Notes: generated by a model from the sequence alone, not told the origin. 34,765 nucleotides of DNA from JAVXNW01 sp036645575 (GCA_036645575.1 JAVXNW010000014.1:1-34765), one strand, 5' to 3'; numbered from the stretch's first letter, positions 6,824 through 15,445 are shown. Program-made: numbers and translations.

Positions 6824-8470
6824 CTATTCCACCGCGATTAAGTAGTAGTAAAGCGGCTGACCGCCACAGTAGAGCGAGACGTCGCACATCGGGAAGCGTT
6901 CGCACAGGCGAACTTCGAGCGCCTCCGCCTCTTCCGGGGTGACGCTCTCGCCGTAGTAGATCGAGATGAGCTCGGTGTCGCCTGTCACCATCTGCTCGAC
7001 CACCTCTTGCGCCACATCGGAAACCGCGTGCCCCAACAGCGATATGCGGTTGTCGATCAGCCCCATGATGTCGCCTTCGTGGATGTCGCGGTTGTCAAAT
7101 GTGGTGTCGCGCACCGCATAGGTGATGGAGGCGGTGTGCACGCGCTCCGCCGCTTCGGTCATGCGCCGCATGTTCTCCTCGCCCGATTGGTCGGGCAGGA
7201 ACGCGATCGCCGCCGCAATGCCCATGGGGACCGATTTGGTGGGCAGCACATACACCTGCTTTTCGGTGAGCTCCGCCGCCTGCTGCGCGGCCAAGATGAT
7301 GTTGGTGTTGTTGGGCAGCACAAAGACCTGCCGCGCGGGCGTGAGCTCAATGGCCTGATACAGGTCGTCGATCGACGGGTTCATCGTCTGCCCGCCGTCC
7401 ACCACCCGGTCAACCGACAGGTCGTTGAAGATGTCCACAAGGCCCGGCCCCAGCGCGACCGCGACCACGCCAAATTCCTTCAGCTGGCGCTCGGCCTCCA
7501 CCTGCTTTTTGGCCTGACGCGCGCGGAACTCCTCCAGCATGTTGTCGATCTTGATGAAATCAAGTTCGCCCAACTCCATCGCCATTTGAAGCGCCTTGCC
7601 CGGCTCGTTGGTGTGCACGTGCACCTTGACCACCTCGAGGTCGCCGATCACCAGCACGCAATCGCCAATCCGCTCAAGGCGGCTGCGCAAACGCGCCACG
7701 TCGCTGTCTTTCATGTCCGGGCGCGGGTGGCTGACGATGAACTCGGTGCAGTAGGAAAACTGGATTTCCGCAAGGGAGGTGTGATCGTCCTCGAAATCGG
7801 CCGGCATGGCCTGCGCGACCCACGCGTCAGACGTCGCGTGCTCCTCGATCGGCTCGCCCTTGAGCGCGGACAAAAAGCCCTGTAACACGGTCAGCAGTCC
7901 CTTCCCGCCCGAATCGACCACGCCGGCTTGCTTGAGCACCGGCAGCATTTCCGGCGTGCGCCGAAGAATCTCCTCGCCGGAGGAGACCACAAGCTCCATG
8001 AGCGCAAGGCAGTCGTCGGTTTGGTTCTCGGGCAACTCGACCGTCTCCGCAATGACGCGCGCCACGGTCAAGATGGTTCCCTCCTTGGGCTTCATGACCG
8101 CCTTGTAGGCCGTGTCCGCGCCGCAACGCAGCGCCTCGACAAGCAGCTGCGCGTTCATGTCCTCCGCACCCTCGAGCGCGCGGGCGATGCCGCGAAAGAT
8201 CTGGCTCAGGATGACGCCGGAATTGCCGCGCGCGCCCCGGAGCGCGCCTTTGGCCACGTACCCCGCCACCTCGGAAACGGTGGGGGAGGCGTGGTTGGTC
8301 AAGTCCTTCACCGCCATCGTGATGGTTTGGGACATATTGGTGCCCGTGTCGCCGTCCGGCACGGGGAAGACGTTGAGCGCGTCAATGCTCGCGCGATTTT
8401 TCTCGACCAAGGCAGCGCCGGAGAGATACATCTCCTTGAGCATCATGCCGTCAATGATTTTAGTAGCCAA
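6824..8470 (-). CDS. fakA: DAK2/DegV-partner fatty acid kinase FakA (YloV)
   Basis: A 548-residue two-part protein of the FakA/YloV family. The N-terminal DhaL (DAK2) ATP-binding domain has NVFPVPDGDTGTNM (33-46), where aspartates bind the Mg-ATP, and GARGNSGVILSQ. The C-terminal domain is the FakA-specific module. FakA phosphorylates fatty acids held by a FakB (DegV-type) protein, feeding exogenous fatty acids into phospholipid synthesis; no fakB is present in the window. The start codon is TTG (8470-8468), supported by GGGAGGGAT upstream and by the conserved N-terminus starting right there. It lies between asp23 and recG, as yloV does in Bacillus. Confidence 0.92.
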   Translation of the reverse strand: MATKIIDGMMLKEMYLSGAALVEKNRASIDALNVFPVPDGDTGTNMSQTITMAVKDLTNHASPTVSEVAGYVAKGALRGARGNSGVILSQIFRGIARALEGAEDMNAQLLVEALRCGADTAYKAVMKPKEGTILTVARVIAETVELPENQTDDCLALMELVVSSGEEILRRTPEMLPVLKQAGVVDSGGKGLLTVLQGFLSALKGEPIEEHATSDAWVAQAMPADFEDDHTSLAEIQFSYCTEFIVSHPRPDMKDSDVARLRSRLERIGDCVLVIGDLEVVKVHVHTNEPGKALQMAMELGELDFIKIDNMLEEFRARQAKKQVEAERQLKEFGVVAVALGPGLVDIFNDLSVDRVVDGGQTMNPSIDDLYQAIELTPARQVFVLPNNTNIILAAQQAAELTEKQVYVLPTKSVPMGIAAAIAFLPDQSGEENMRRMTEAAERVHTASITYAVRDTTFDNRDIHEGDIMGLIDNRISLLGHAVSDVAQEVVEQMVTGDTELISIYYGESVTPEEAEALEVRLCERFPMCDVSLYCGGQPLYYYLIAVE

Positions 8471-8568
8471 AACGCTATCCCTCCCGCATTCGGTTGCTCA
8501 TTGGTATTCCATCAATCTTCCATAGGAACGAGATGGCCGACGCGCTTTTGCGGTGCTTGCGCCCGGCT

Positions 8569-8630
8569 CAGCACCCGCGCCCGCCCAGCGCCCGCGCCTG
8601 TCCAGCGCCCGCGCTCGCCTAGCACCCGCG
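8569..8630. repeat. 17-bp tandem repeat, 3.6 copies
   Basis: Units begin at 8569, 8586, 8603 and 8620 (last partial), with consensus CAGCRCCCGCGCYYGYC. It lies in the 229-bp space between asp23 and fakA, followed by a T-run (8631-8636). No supported reading frame crosses it. Confidence 0.8.
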
Positions 8631-8699
8631 TTTTTTCGGCGTGGCCGGAACTGGCAATTCGTCCCTAGGCCTTGATCCCGTTCATGTTTTCCATTGATG

Positions 8700-9050
8700 T
8701 CACACCCGAATGTCTTCAACCGACACATTCACCTTGCCAACCTTGATGCCGGTGAGGTGTTCGATTTTGTATTTTACGGTATCGATGATGGTGTCAGCGA
8801 CCGCGCTGATGGATATGCCGTATTCGACGATGATGAAAAGGTCCACGTCCACGCTTTCGTTGTCAGCGCGCACGCGCACCCCGCGCCCCAGATTCTCGCG
8901 ACCCATCATCTGCACAATGCCGTCGGTCGTGCGCTTGGACGCCATGCCTACAATGCCATAGCATTCAAGCGCGGAATAACCCGCCACCTTGAGCAGGATC
9001 TCCTCGTTGACCGTTACGGTGCCCAGATCGGTTTTGAATTTGCAATCCAT
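8700..9050 (-). CDS. Asp23/Gls24 family envelope stress response protein (YloU)
   Basis: A 116-residue protein of the Asp23/Gls24 family. The hallmarks are TDLGTVTVNEEILLKVAGYS, ALECYGIVGMA, and the C-terminal hydrophobic beta-alpha unit VDLFIIVEYGISISAVADTI. Members are abundant cytoplasmic or membrane-associated proteins linked to envelope homeostasis; YloU is the Bacillus counterpart in the same position. ATG 9050 is preferred over the in-frame ATG at 9065 because GGGAGGT lies 6 nt upstream of 9050. It is first in the asp23-fakA-recG direction and has a strong promoter; the 229-bp gap with tandem repeats before fakA is larger than usual. Confidence 0.92.
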   Translation of the reverse strand: MDCKFKTDLGTVTVNEEILLKVAGYSALECYGIVGMASKRTTDGIVQMMGRENLGRGVRVRADNESVDVDLFIIVEYGISISAVADTIIDTVKYKIEHLTGIKVGKVNVSVEDIRV

Positions 9051-9096
9051 GCTTCGACCTCCCATAGAGAAGCGTAGGTGCTCCCCTGCACAATAT

Positions 9097-9125
9097 AGTA
9101 TACTATTTTTTGGCCTGTCATGCAA
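9097..9125 (-). promoter_or_regulatory. sigma-A promoter of asp23
   Basis: TTGCAT (9125-9120), 17 bp, TATACT (9102-9097). Transcription would start near 9090, about 40 nt before the asp23 start codon. Confidence 0.75.
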
Positions 9126-9300
9126 GAGACTTTGCGCAAAAGCTACAATTGGACGGGCACAAGCGCGTGTACGTTTGCCTCGGGGCGAGTTGACGCGCGG
9201 AGAATTGCGCAAAAACTGGTCGAAGGCCGAAAAGTGCGCCCTAAAATCGGGCGATTGACCGACGCCAAAGGCCATGCGGTTTTTTAACATCGGAAAAAGC
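9126..9300. other. space between divergent asp23 and rpmB promoters
   Basis: I see no gene, hairpin or repeat of note in this stretch. Confidence 0.4.
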
Positions 9301-9329
9301 TTGCAAAAGGGCGCAATAGATGGTATAAT
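9301..9329 (+). promoter_or_regulatory. sigma-A promoter of rpmB
   Basis: TTGCAA (9301-9306), 17 bp, TATAAT (9324-9329). The start would be near 9336, giving a leader of under 40 nt, suited to a highly expressed ribosomal protein. Confidence 0.85.
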
Positions 9330-9373
9330 ACGTTTGTTTTGAATCTCTAATATGCCCGAAGGAGGTGTGGTTG

Positions 9374-9565
9374 ATGGGTAAGTTTTGCGAGGTGTGCCAC
9401 AAGGGCGTGACGTCGGGCAACAATGTGAGCCATTCTCATAGGAAGACGCGCCGGATCTGGGCCCCTAACACCCAGCGTGTTCATGTGGTTGTTGACGGTG
9501 CGCCCAAGCGCATGTTTGTCTGCACGCGTTGTTTGCGCAGCGGAAAAGTGCAGCGCGCGGTCTGA
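9374..9565 (+). CDS. rpmB: 50S ribosomal protein L28
   Basis: A 63-residue L28. It has the zinc-binding type of N-terminus (FCEVCHKGVTSGNNVSHSHR) and CTRCLRSGKV near the C-terminus, giving the two CxxC pairs (C+ form). The TRRIWAPNTQRV core is standard. L28 binds 23S rRNA near the L1 stalk. ATG 9374 follows AAGGAGGTG with 8-nt spacing; an upstream GTG at 9365 lies inside the ribosome-binding site and is not the start. The gene is divergent from asp23 as in many Bacillota. Confidence 0.97.
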   Translation: MGKFCEVCHKGVTSGNNVSHSHRKTRRIWAPNTQRVHVVVDGAPKRMFVCTRCLRSGKVQRAV

Positions 9566-9581
9566 TGAATGAGTAGGGTGA

Positions 9582-9679
9582 CAAAAGCACATTTTTACCT
9601 CATTGTGTACCACCCATTGTACTAGTTTCCGTTTCATTGTACAATGGGTGGTACTAAATTCTACTAAAATGTGCTTTTG
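9582..9679. repeat. 98-bp palindromic hairpin element (copy A)
   Basis: Outer arms CAAAAGCACATTTTTA (9582-9597) and TAAAATGTGCTTTTG (9665-9679) pair with one bulge. Inner arms GTACCACCCATTGTAC (9607-9622) and GTACAATGGGTGGTAC (9639-9654) pair perfectly over 16 bp around a 16-nt loop. It is AT-richer than its surroundings and starts 17 bp after rpmB. A diverged relative lies at 17697, and homology continues past the right arm (GGCATC..ATCAT, to about 9698). It may end the rpmB transcript, but lacks a T-run. Confidence 0.85.
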
Positions 9680-9704
9680 GCATCCGTATCATGAATCGAA
9701 TTTT

Positions 9705-9744
9705 GCAAAATACACCGTCGCAGCGTTATGCGGCGGTATTTTGC
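9705..9744. repeat. stem-loop upstream of ugd
   Basis: GCAAAATACACCGTCGCA pairs with TGCGGCGGTATTTTGC with two small bulges around a short loop. There is no clear T-run. It lies in the ugd leader or at the end of the rpmB transcript; role unknown. Confidence 0.5.
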
Positions 9745-9830
9745 GTAGGAAAACATAAGCGATGGGGCGTTTGCCGGGCCGCTTTTGCCAAAAGGCGCGC
9801 GCGGTGCGCACTACCGAAAGGAGCATACCC

Positions 9831-11129
9831 ATGAAGGCGTACCAGATTGCGGTGGCTGGAACCGGATATGTGGGACTTGTGGCGGGCGTGTGCTTTGCCG
9901 AGATGGGGCATCAGGTCACGTGCGTGGATGTGGACGAAAAAAAGCTGGCGCTCATGCGCGGCGGCGTCTCGCCCATCTACGAAGACGGCCTGGAGGAGTT
10001 ACTCAGGCGCAACATCGACCGGGGACGGCTCTCGTTCACGACCGATTACAAGCGCGCCTACCAAGCGCCCGACGCGATCTTTATCGGCGTTGGCACGCCG
10101 GAAATGCCGGACGGCTCGGCCAATTTGTCCTACATCGCGACCGTTGCGCGCCAGATTGCGGAGAGCGTCGAGCGGGACTGCTTGGTGGTGGTCAAGTCCA
10201 CGGTGCCGGTTGGGACAAACGACAAAGTCGAGCAGTTCATCAACGATTTTCTGACGCATGACGTGCACATCGACGTCGCGAGCAACCCGGAGTTTTTGGC
10301 GCAGGGCACTGCGGTTCACGACATGCTGAGCGCCGCGCGCGTGGTGATCGGCACCCAGAGCGCGCAGGCGGAGCAGACGCTTCGCGGGATCTACGAGCCC
10401 TTTGGCATCCCGATTGTGCAGGTTGCGCGCCGCTCGGCGGAGATGATCAAATACGCCGCCAACGACTTTCTGGCGCTGAAGATATCCTACATGAACGACA
10501 TTGCCAACCTGTGCGAGCTGGTCGGCGCGGACGTGGAGGACGTGGCCTACGGCATGTCCTTTGACCCGCGGATCGGCGCGAGCTTTTTGAAGGCGGGGCT
10601 GGGTTACGGCGGGAGCTGTTTCCCCAAGGACACCAAGGCGCTCAAGTACTTGGCGCGCAAGCACCACTATGTGCTGCGCACGGTCGAGGCGGCGGTCGCG
10701 GTGAACGACCAGCAAAAGCTGGTGCTGTTTAAAAAGGCGTCCGACCGGCTGATCACATTTGACGGGCTGAAGGTCGCCGTGCTGGGACTTACGTTTAAGG
10801 CGGGCACCGACGACCTGCGCTGCTCGGCCGCCATCGACAACGTGCGGTTGCTGTGCGAGCACGGCGCCAAGGTCTACGCCTACGACCCCAAGGGCATGGA
10901 CAACTTCAAAAAACTGTTCCCGGACATCACCTACTGCGAAAGCCCCGAGGAGGCGCTCACGCAGGCCAACTGCTGCTTTGTGTTCACCGACTGGCCGCAG
11001 ATCAAGTGCCTCGCGCCCGCCACCTACAAGGGCCTCATGCGGGTGCCGCTCGTCTTTGATGGCCGCAACCTGTACAAGGTGTCCGACATGCGAAAAAACG
11101 CCGTGGAATACCACTCGGTGGGGCGCTAG
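9831..11129 (+). CDS. ugd: UDP-glucose 6-dehydrogenase
   Basis: A 432-residue member of the UDP-glucose/GDP-mannose dehydrogenase family. The NAD-binding Rossmann motif is VAGTGYVGLVAGVCFAEMGH (near 8-27). The central domain has the substrate-binding segment EMIKYAANDFLALKISYMND, and the catalytic cysteine is C263 in GYGGSCFPKD. It oxidises UDP-glucose twice to UDP-glucuronate, a precursor for capsule, exopolysaccharide or teichuronic acid. ATG 9831 is preceded by GAAAGGAG with 7-nt spacing. It stands alone with its own terminator, and no sugar-polymer gene is adjacent, so the final product is open. A Gly/Asp pattern consistent with NAD rather than NADP use is seen after the first beta-alpha-beta unit. 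Confidence 0.95.
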   Translation: MKAYQIAVAGTGYVGLVAGVCFAEMGHQVTCVDVDEKKLALMRGGVSPIYEDGLEELLRRNIDRGRLSFTTDYKRAYQAPDAIFIGVGTPEMPDGSANLSYIATVARQIAESVERDCLVVVKSTVPVGTNDKVEQFINDFLTHDVHIDVASNPEFLAQGTAVHDMLSAARVVIGTQSAQAEQTLRGIYEPFGIPIVQVARRSAEMIKYAANDFLALKISYMNDIANLCELVGADVEDVAYGMSFDPRIGASFLKAGLGYGGSCFPKDTKALKYLARKHHYVLRTVEAAVAVNDQQKLVLFKKASDRLITFDGLKVAVLGLTFKAGTDDLRCSAAIDNVRLLCEHGAKVYAYDPKGMDNFKKLFPDITYCESPEEALTQANCCFVFTDWPQIKCLAPATYKGLMRVPLVFDGRNLYKVSDMRKNAVEYHSVGR

Positions 11130-11170
11130 AGAACCGCTTTTTATCCCAACCGATTTCCGTATATTTCCGC

Positions 11171-11219
11171 AAAAGCGCCGCGCGATGAGCAAGTTCATGC
11201 CCATCGCGCGGCGCTTTTT
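11171..11219 (+). terminator. terminator of ugd
   Basis: A 17-bp perfect stem, AAAAGCGCCGCGCGATG (11171-11187) with its complement at 11202-11218, ends in a TTTTT run. Confidence 0.9.
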
Positions 11220-11295
11220 GTGCTGTATGATCGGCTTTTCCATCCAAGCGGCGCGGGTTGGCGGAGACCGCCCGCCTGCCGCTTCGCGCTTCGGG

Positions 11296-12222
11296 CTACG
11301 CGGTAGTTTGCGCTTTGGCCAGGAGCACCGCCGGGACGGCAAATTGGATCGCGCCGGGCAGGACGCTTAGGGTGAGGTGGGATTGGGTCAGCAATTCGCC
11401 ATCCAGCGACACGCAGAAGCCGTCCGGGCCGTCGATGGTCACGCTTTTTGCGCGGCGGTAGCAAAGGACGTCGGAAAAGCGCGGGTCGCTCAAGTGGGCG
11501 CCCTGCTTGTAGGCGGAGAGGAGGCGCAGAAACCGAAAGCGGGAGACGCGCTTGATCAAGCACACCTCCACCAGCCCGTCGTCGTCCTGGGCATAGGGCG
11601 CGCACTTGTAGGAGCCGCCCACATGGGTGCCGTTGGCGATGGTGCACAGGAGAAACACGCCGTCGTAGAAGGGCTTTCCATCGAGCGTCAGCGAAGCGCG
11701 GTTGTTCATCGACGTCACGAAGGCGGTGAGGACGGCGGCGGGGTAGGCACGCTTGCTGCCAAGCAGCGCCCAGCGCTTGTATTTGGGGATGAGGCGCGCG
11801 ACGGTCGAGTCAAAGCCGAAATGGCAGGCGTTGATGGCGTAGCGGTCGCCCACTCGGATCAGGTCAACCGGCACTTCGCGCGCGTCAAGCAGCGAGGCGA
11901 TATCCAGAAAGGGCGCTTTGTCGCCGTAGTATTTGACGTAGTCGTTGCCGCTTCCGCACGGATAGCAGGCGACGCTCGCGTGCGCAAAGCCCACCGCGCC
12001 GTTCACCACTTCGTTTAGCGTGCCGTCGCCGCCGCAGGCGCAAAAGCGCAAGGGCGCCTTGTGCATTCGGCAGTACGCGCGGACGTAGTCGGTCGCGTCG
12101 CCCGGGTGCGTGCTGCGATAAATCGTGGCGTCCAGCTGCGGGAAGCGTGCAAGTTCATGCGTCAAGCGCTCGGTGACGTCCTCGCCGCCCGCCACCGGAT
12201 TGACGATAAAGAGATGCTTCAG
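11296..12222 (-). CDS. diacylglycerol kinase-like lipid kinase (YegS/DgkB family), probable CTG start
   Basis: The DAGK catalytic domain is clear: the glycine loop CGGDGTLNEVVNG and the downstream PCGSGNDYVKYYG. Members phosphorylate diacylglycerol or related lipids in the cytoplasmic membrane leaflet. The family's N-terminal strand, normally MKHLFIVNPVAGG, is present in frame (KHLFIVNPVAGGED), but the codon in front of it is CTG (12222-12220). No ATG, GTG or TTG lies between that codon and an in-frame stop 9 bp upstream. GGGAG (12236-12232) is 9 nt from the CTG. Starting at the GTG at 12195 would cut off the conserved nucleotide-binding VNP segment, so I choose CTG; length 308 residues, typical for the family. 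It lies 51 nt downstream of the M16 peptidase gene in the same direction. Confidence 0.85.
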   Translation of the reverse strand: MKHLFIVNPVAGGEDVTERLTHELARFPQLDATIYRSTHPGDATDYVRAYCRMHKAPLRFCACGGDGTLNEVVNGAVGFAHASVACYPCGSGNDYVKYYGDKAPFLDIASLLDAREVPVDLIRVGDRYAINACHFGFDSTVARLIPKYKRWALLGSKRAYPAAVLTAFVTSMNNRASLTLDGKPFYDGVFLLCTIANGTHVGGSYKCAPYAQDDDGLVEVCLIKRVSRFRFLRLLSAYKQGAHLSDPRFSDVLCYRRAKSVTIDGPDGFCVSLDGELLTQSHLTLSVLPGAIQFAVPAVLLAKAQTTA

Positions 12223-12273
12223 AACCGCTCACTCCCATTCTATCGCCAAATATTTCAGGTGTTGCTCGGCTAC

Positions 12274-15267
12274 TTATTGCGCGTCCAGCTTCACGATGCG
12301 CTCAAACAAATCCTTCTGCGCGTCGATGACAGACTGCGCGCCGGAGGAGGAGCGGACGCCGTCTTGAACAAGCCGCTCGATGTCATCCGCCGCCGCGCGG
12401 ACATCCTCTACCGTGGTCGCCTTGGCGTCCTTGAGATAGCCCAAGCGCGTTTCGCGGTCGACGCCCATCATCCGGTCGTCTAGCGCGGCAAGCGCCTGAG
12501 ACAGCTTCCCGCCCCTGCCCTGCAGTCGGTAGTAGGAGCCTACGATATAGGAATCCACATCCGCCTGCTTAAGTTCCATCGTGCGCAGGTATTCCGGCAA
12601 TTGCTCAAACACAGCATAGGTGGCGGCCAGGTTGGGGTCGCGATAGGTGTAGAGGAGATAATCCTTCGCGCTAAACTGAGAATACGCGCCGTAAGCGCCC
12701 ATGGCGTTGCGCAGGCGGGGCAGGAGGAATCGATCATTAACCAGCGCGCCGATGGGGATGTCCTTGCCGCTGTAATCGGTGGCGGGCGCCCATACAAGGT
12801 TAAAGTGCACCGTTGAGTTGTTCACAAGCGCCTCGTTGCACGCGTCAAGGCGCAGGCTTGCGTAGTCAACCGGTTGGCCTTCCAAGGCGGGAAGCCGGTC
12901 GAGAAGCGCCGTTGCCGCCGCCTGATAGGCAGCTACCGCGCCTGCGCTGCCCACGCATATCACGGTGGCGTTTGAGCGGTTTAGCAACAGCGCCCGCGCG
13001 CTTTCAAGGCGTGCGGTCAACTGGGCGGGATCGCTGTGCGAAAGCGCGACCAGTTCCTGCAGATGGGGATACATCCGGATGCCGCTCAGATAGCTGTTAA
13101 AGGCGTAGGCGTCGTAGAACGTCGCGCGGCAACGCTCGATCTGCGCATCAAGCGGGTTCTCCATGGAGGCGCGAATGCTGTACAGGCGTTGCGACAGCGT
13201 GCTTCGGATGTCTGCAATCTGGCCAAGGTCGCTATGGCAGAGGATCTCCTCGGCCAGCTCAAAGCCCTTTTGCGCGTTTTCGGTAAGGCCGATCACGGAA
13301 AAGCCGCAGAGGTAGCGGTCGGCTACATCGGGCAAAAGACTGGATTTGGCGCTCATTTCGCAAGCATACGTGCTCAGATAGCGGGTGATCAGCGGCTCTA
13401 ATTCTTCCTTGGTGTATTTGTCTGTGCCGATCGAGCCAACCAGCCAAAGATACGTGTTCACATCTTGGAGCTTGTCCACAGGGATGGCGGAAACGTCTAG
13501 CAGGATGCTCGCACCGGCGACGTCGCTCACGTCCGCTGTCGTGCTCAGGTAGCGCACGCCGTCCTTGACTTGATCCTGAATGTCGTATTCCGGCAAATTT
13601 TCCGGCAGGTCTTGAACGCGCATGTTCGCGATTTGGCCAAGGAGGTCGGGGTCTATCGGGGCGGTGCTCCATGCCAAGGTGGCGGCGGTTTGATCGATCA
13701 GCGCCTGAATTTCGGCGTCTGACATGGCGGCCTTCTTTTGCGCAAGCTCGTCGGCCAACTTGGCGGCGTTTTCCTCCGCCAGACCGGCCGCGGGCTTGGT
13801 GACGGTCACCCCGCGATAGGGATTGTCCACAAGGACCTTTTTGAGCATCCCCATCAGGTCGTCCACGGTGACGCTGTCAAGCATCGCTTGATGTAGGTTA
13901 TAATAGTCCGTTGAGCCAAAATCCGCCCAATAGCAGGCGATTATCTGGCCCGCGGTTGTGCCCAATATCGGGTCCTCGATTGTCAGCATCAGATCCAGCT
14001 TGGCGGCGCTTCGGATCGCCTCCAGATCGTTCGGCGCGATGCCCTCCGCCAGAATGGTGGCAAGGCCCTCGTCGATCGCCTGGACGACGGTGTCGCGGTC
14101 GCTTTCGTTGGCGCCGGTCGCGGTAAAGGTGATCATGGGCGCGATGGTGCCGATTTCGGTGGAACAGCGTAGCGACAGGTCGGGCAGCCGCTCGCGCATC
14201 AGCTTCATGATGGCGGACGCGTCGCTGGCTAAAACCTTTGAGAGGATATTCAATGTGAGCGATTCCTCAAGGGACAGATCGTTGTCGACAAAGCTGTAGT
14301 GGATGATGGTGGCGTCCTGGGTCTGCGCGCCCATCTCGACCGGAACTTCGTGCGTGGCGTAGGCGGTCTGGGTATAAGGGGGCACCCGCCCGGACAAAAT
14401 CGGGATCTCCTGGCGATCGTAATGAGAAATATACTCGCTGTCGATGTAGGTGATAAACTTGCGGTAATCCAAGTTTCCGTACAGCACAATCAGCGCGTTT
14501 GAGGGATGGTAGTAGGTGTCGTGAAAGGCGATCAGATCCTCGGCGGTCAAGGTGCGAATCTGCTCGGGAAGGCCGCCGTATTGGTGCGCGATGGGGCTTC
14601 CCTCAAACATGGTGCGCGTATTGTAGTCTGCTGCCATGAGCTCGGTGGTCAGCGCGCCCTGCATCTCGCTGTAGACGGTTCCGGCGATGGTGATCGGATC
14701 TTCGGGATTGCTCAGCTCGTAGCGCCACGCCTCGCGGGACGCCATGCGCGGCTCGGAATAAAGCAGCGGAAAAAATACGCCGGAGAGGTAGTAGTCCATC
14801 ATGGTCATCAGCTGATCCTCGGACATCGAGGAGAGGGGATAGCTGGTCATGTTGGGATAGGTGTAGGCATTGACGAAGGTGTTGTAGGTCTGGTTCATAA
14901 AGGGGAAGAAGAGGTTCGCGTTGGGGTATTTCTGGGAGCCGCACACGGTGATGTGCTCAAACACGTGCGCCTTGCCCGTGTCGTCCAGCGCCGGGGTGCG
15001 AAAGGTGATGTCAAAGGAGACGTTGGGGTCATCTGAGGCCAAGTACACAAGTTGCGCGCCGTTCTTCTCGTGCTCGAAAAGAATGTTCGTCGCGCCCAGC
15101 ACCGGTGTAGGGGTAAGCGAGCGCACCACAAAACCGCCGATTCTGTCGCCGACGGAAGGGAGCTGTACGGAGTCCACCTGCTGCGCAGGTTCCGCCTGCG
15201 CAAAAATTGTGCCAAGACAAATGATCAATGCGAGGCCCAGAGACAAAAGCAATCTACGTGTCTTCAT
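12274..15267 (-). CDS. secreted M16C (PreP-like) zinc metallopeptidase
   Basis: A 997-residue insulinase-family protease of the presequence-protease subfamily M16C. The inverted zinc motif HxxEH is HVFEH (H101, E104, H105) in the typical AHVFEHITVCGSQKYPN setting. The third ligand is E201 in GTVYSEMQGA. The rest is the usual four-lobed clamshell including a hinge and inactive second half. Unlike the cytosolic Bacillota members, it has an N-terminal signal peptide (KTRR, hydrophobic 6-22, cleavage after AQA near residue 25) and no lipobox cysteine, so it should be exported. ATG 15267 has GGGAGG 8 nt upstream. Substrates are expected to be unfolded peptides of roughly 10-70 residues. It precedes the lipid kinase gene, possibly in one transcript. 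Confidence 0.9.
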   Translation of the reverse strand: MKTRRLLLSLGLALIICLGTIFAQAEPAQQVDSVQLPSVGDRIGGFVVRSLTPTPVLGATNILFEHEKNGAQLVYLASDDPNVSFDITFRTPALDDTGKAHVFEHITVCGSQKYPNANLFFPFMNQTYNTFVNAYTYPNMTSYPLSSMSEDQLMTMMDYYLSGVFFPLLYSEPRMASREAWRYELSNPEDPITIAGTVYSEMQGALTTELMAADYNTRTMFEGSPIAHQYGGLPEQIRTLTAEDLIAFHDTYYHPSNALIVLYGNLDYRKFITYIDSEYISHYDRQEIPILSGRVPPYTQTAYATHEVPVEMGAQTQDATIIHYSFVDNDLSLEESLTLNILSKVLASDASAIMKLMRERLPDLSLRCSTEIGTIAPMITFTATGANESDRDTVVQAIDEGLATILAEGIAPNDLEAIRSAAKLDLMLTIEDPILGTTAGQIIACYWADFGSTDYYNLHQAMLDSVTVDDLMGMLKKVLVDNPYRGVTVTKPAAGLAEENAAKLADELAQKKAAMSDAEIQALIDQTAATLAWSTAPIDPDLLGQIANMRVQDLPENLPEYDIQDQVKDGVRYLSTTADVSDVAGASILLDVSAIPVDKLQDVNTYLWLVGSIGTDKYTKEELEPLITRYLSTYACEMSAKSSLLPDVADRYLCGFSVIGLTENAQKGFELAEEILCHSDLGQIADIRSTLSQRLYSIRASMENPLDAQIERCRATFYDAYAFNSYLSGIRMYPHLQELVALSHSDPAQLTARLESARALLLNRSNATVICVGSAGAVAAYQAAATALLDRLPALEGQPVDYASLRLDACNEALVNNSTVHFNLVWAPATDYSGKDIPIGALVNDRFLLPRLRNAMGAYGAYSQFSAKDYLLYTYRDPNLAATYAVFEQLPEYLRTMELKQADVDSYIVGSYYRLQGRGGKLSQALAALDDRMMGVDRETRLGYLKDAKATTVEDVRAAADDIERLVQDGVRSSSGAQSVIDAQKDLFERIVKLDAQ

Positions 15268-15319
15268 GAAATCGATCCTCCCTGCTTTCCTGCGTAAAAA
15301 TATGTCGATATTTAGCATG

Positions 15320-15348
15320 AGTATAACCCGGCACGCAAGCGTTGTCAA
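15320..15348 (-). promoter_or_regulatory. sigma-A promoter of the M16C peptidase gene
   Basis: TTGACA (15348-15343), 17 bp, TATACT (15325-15320): near-perfect consensus, about 45 nt upstream of the start codon. Confidence 0.9.
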
Positions 15349-15379
15349 GGTGTAACATCGGAATGTGGCGCTACCTGGA

Positions 15380-15405
15380 GGCTGATTTAAATGGCTGATT
15401 TAAAT
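15380..15405. repeat. 13-bp tandem duplication
   Basis: GGCTGATTTAAAT occurs twice back to back (15380-15392, 15393-15405), ending 11 bp before the -35 box of the cupin gene. It contains TTTAAA and could be a repeated protein site or replication slippage. Confidence 0.85.
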
Positions 15406-15416
15406 GAAGCGGGCGA

Positions 15417-15445
15417 TTGACGGTTGGGGGGGATTGTGGTAAAGT
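15417..15445 (+). promoter_or_regulatory. promoter of the cupin gene
   Basis: TTGACG (15417-15422), 17 bp, TAAAGT (15440-15445), about 30 nt before the start codon. Confidence 0.7.

Noticed and set aside
8569..8630. CRISPR-like array
   Set aside because: The 17-bp units are directly adjacent without spacers and too short; no cas genes are in the window.
9999..11342. 447-codon minus-strand frame over ugd
   Set aside because: Composition is shadow-like and the plus strand encodes complete UDP-glucose dehydrogenase with catalytic cysteine.
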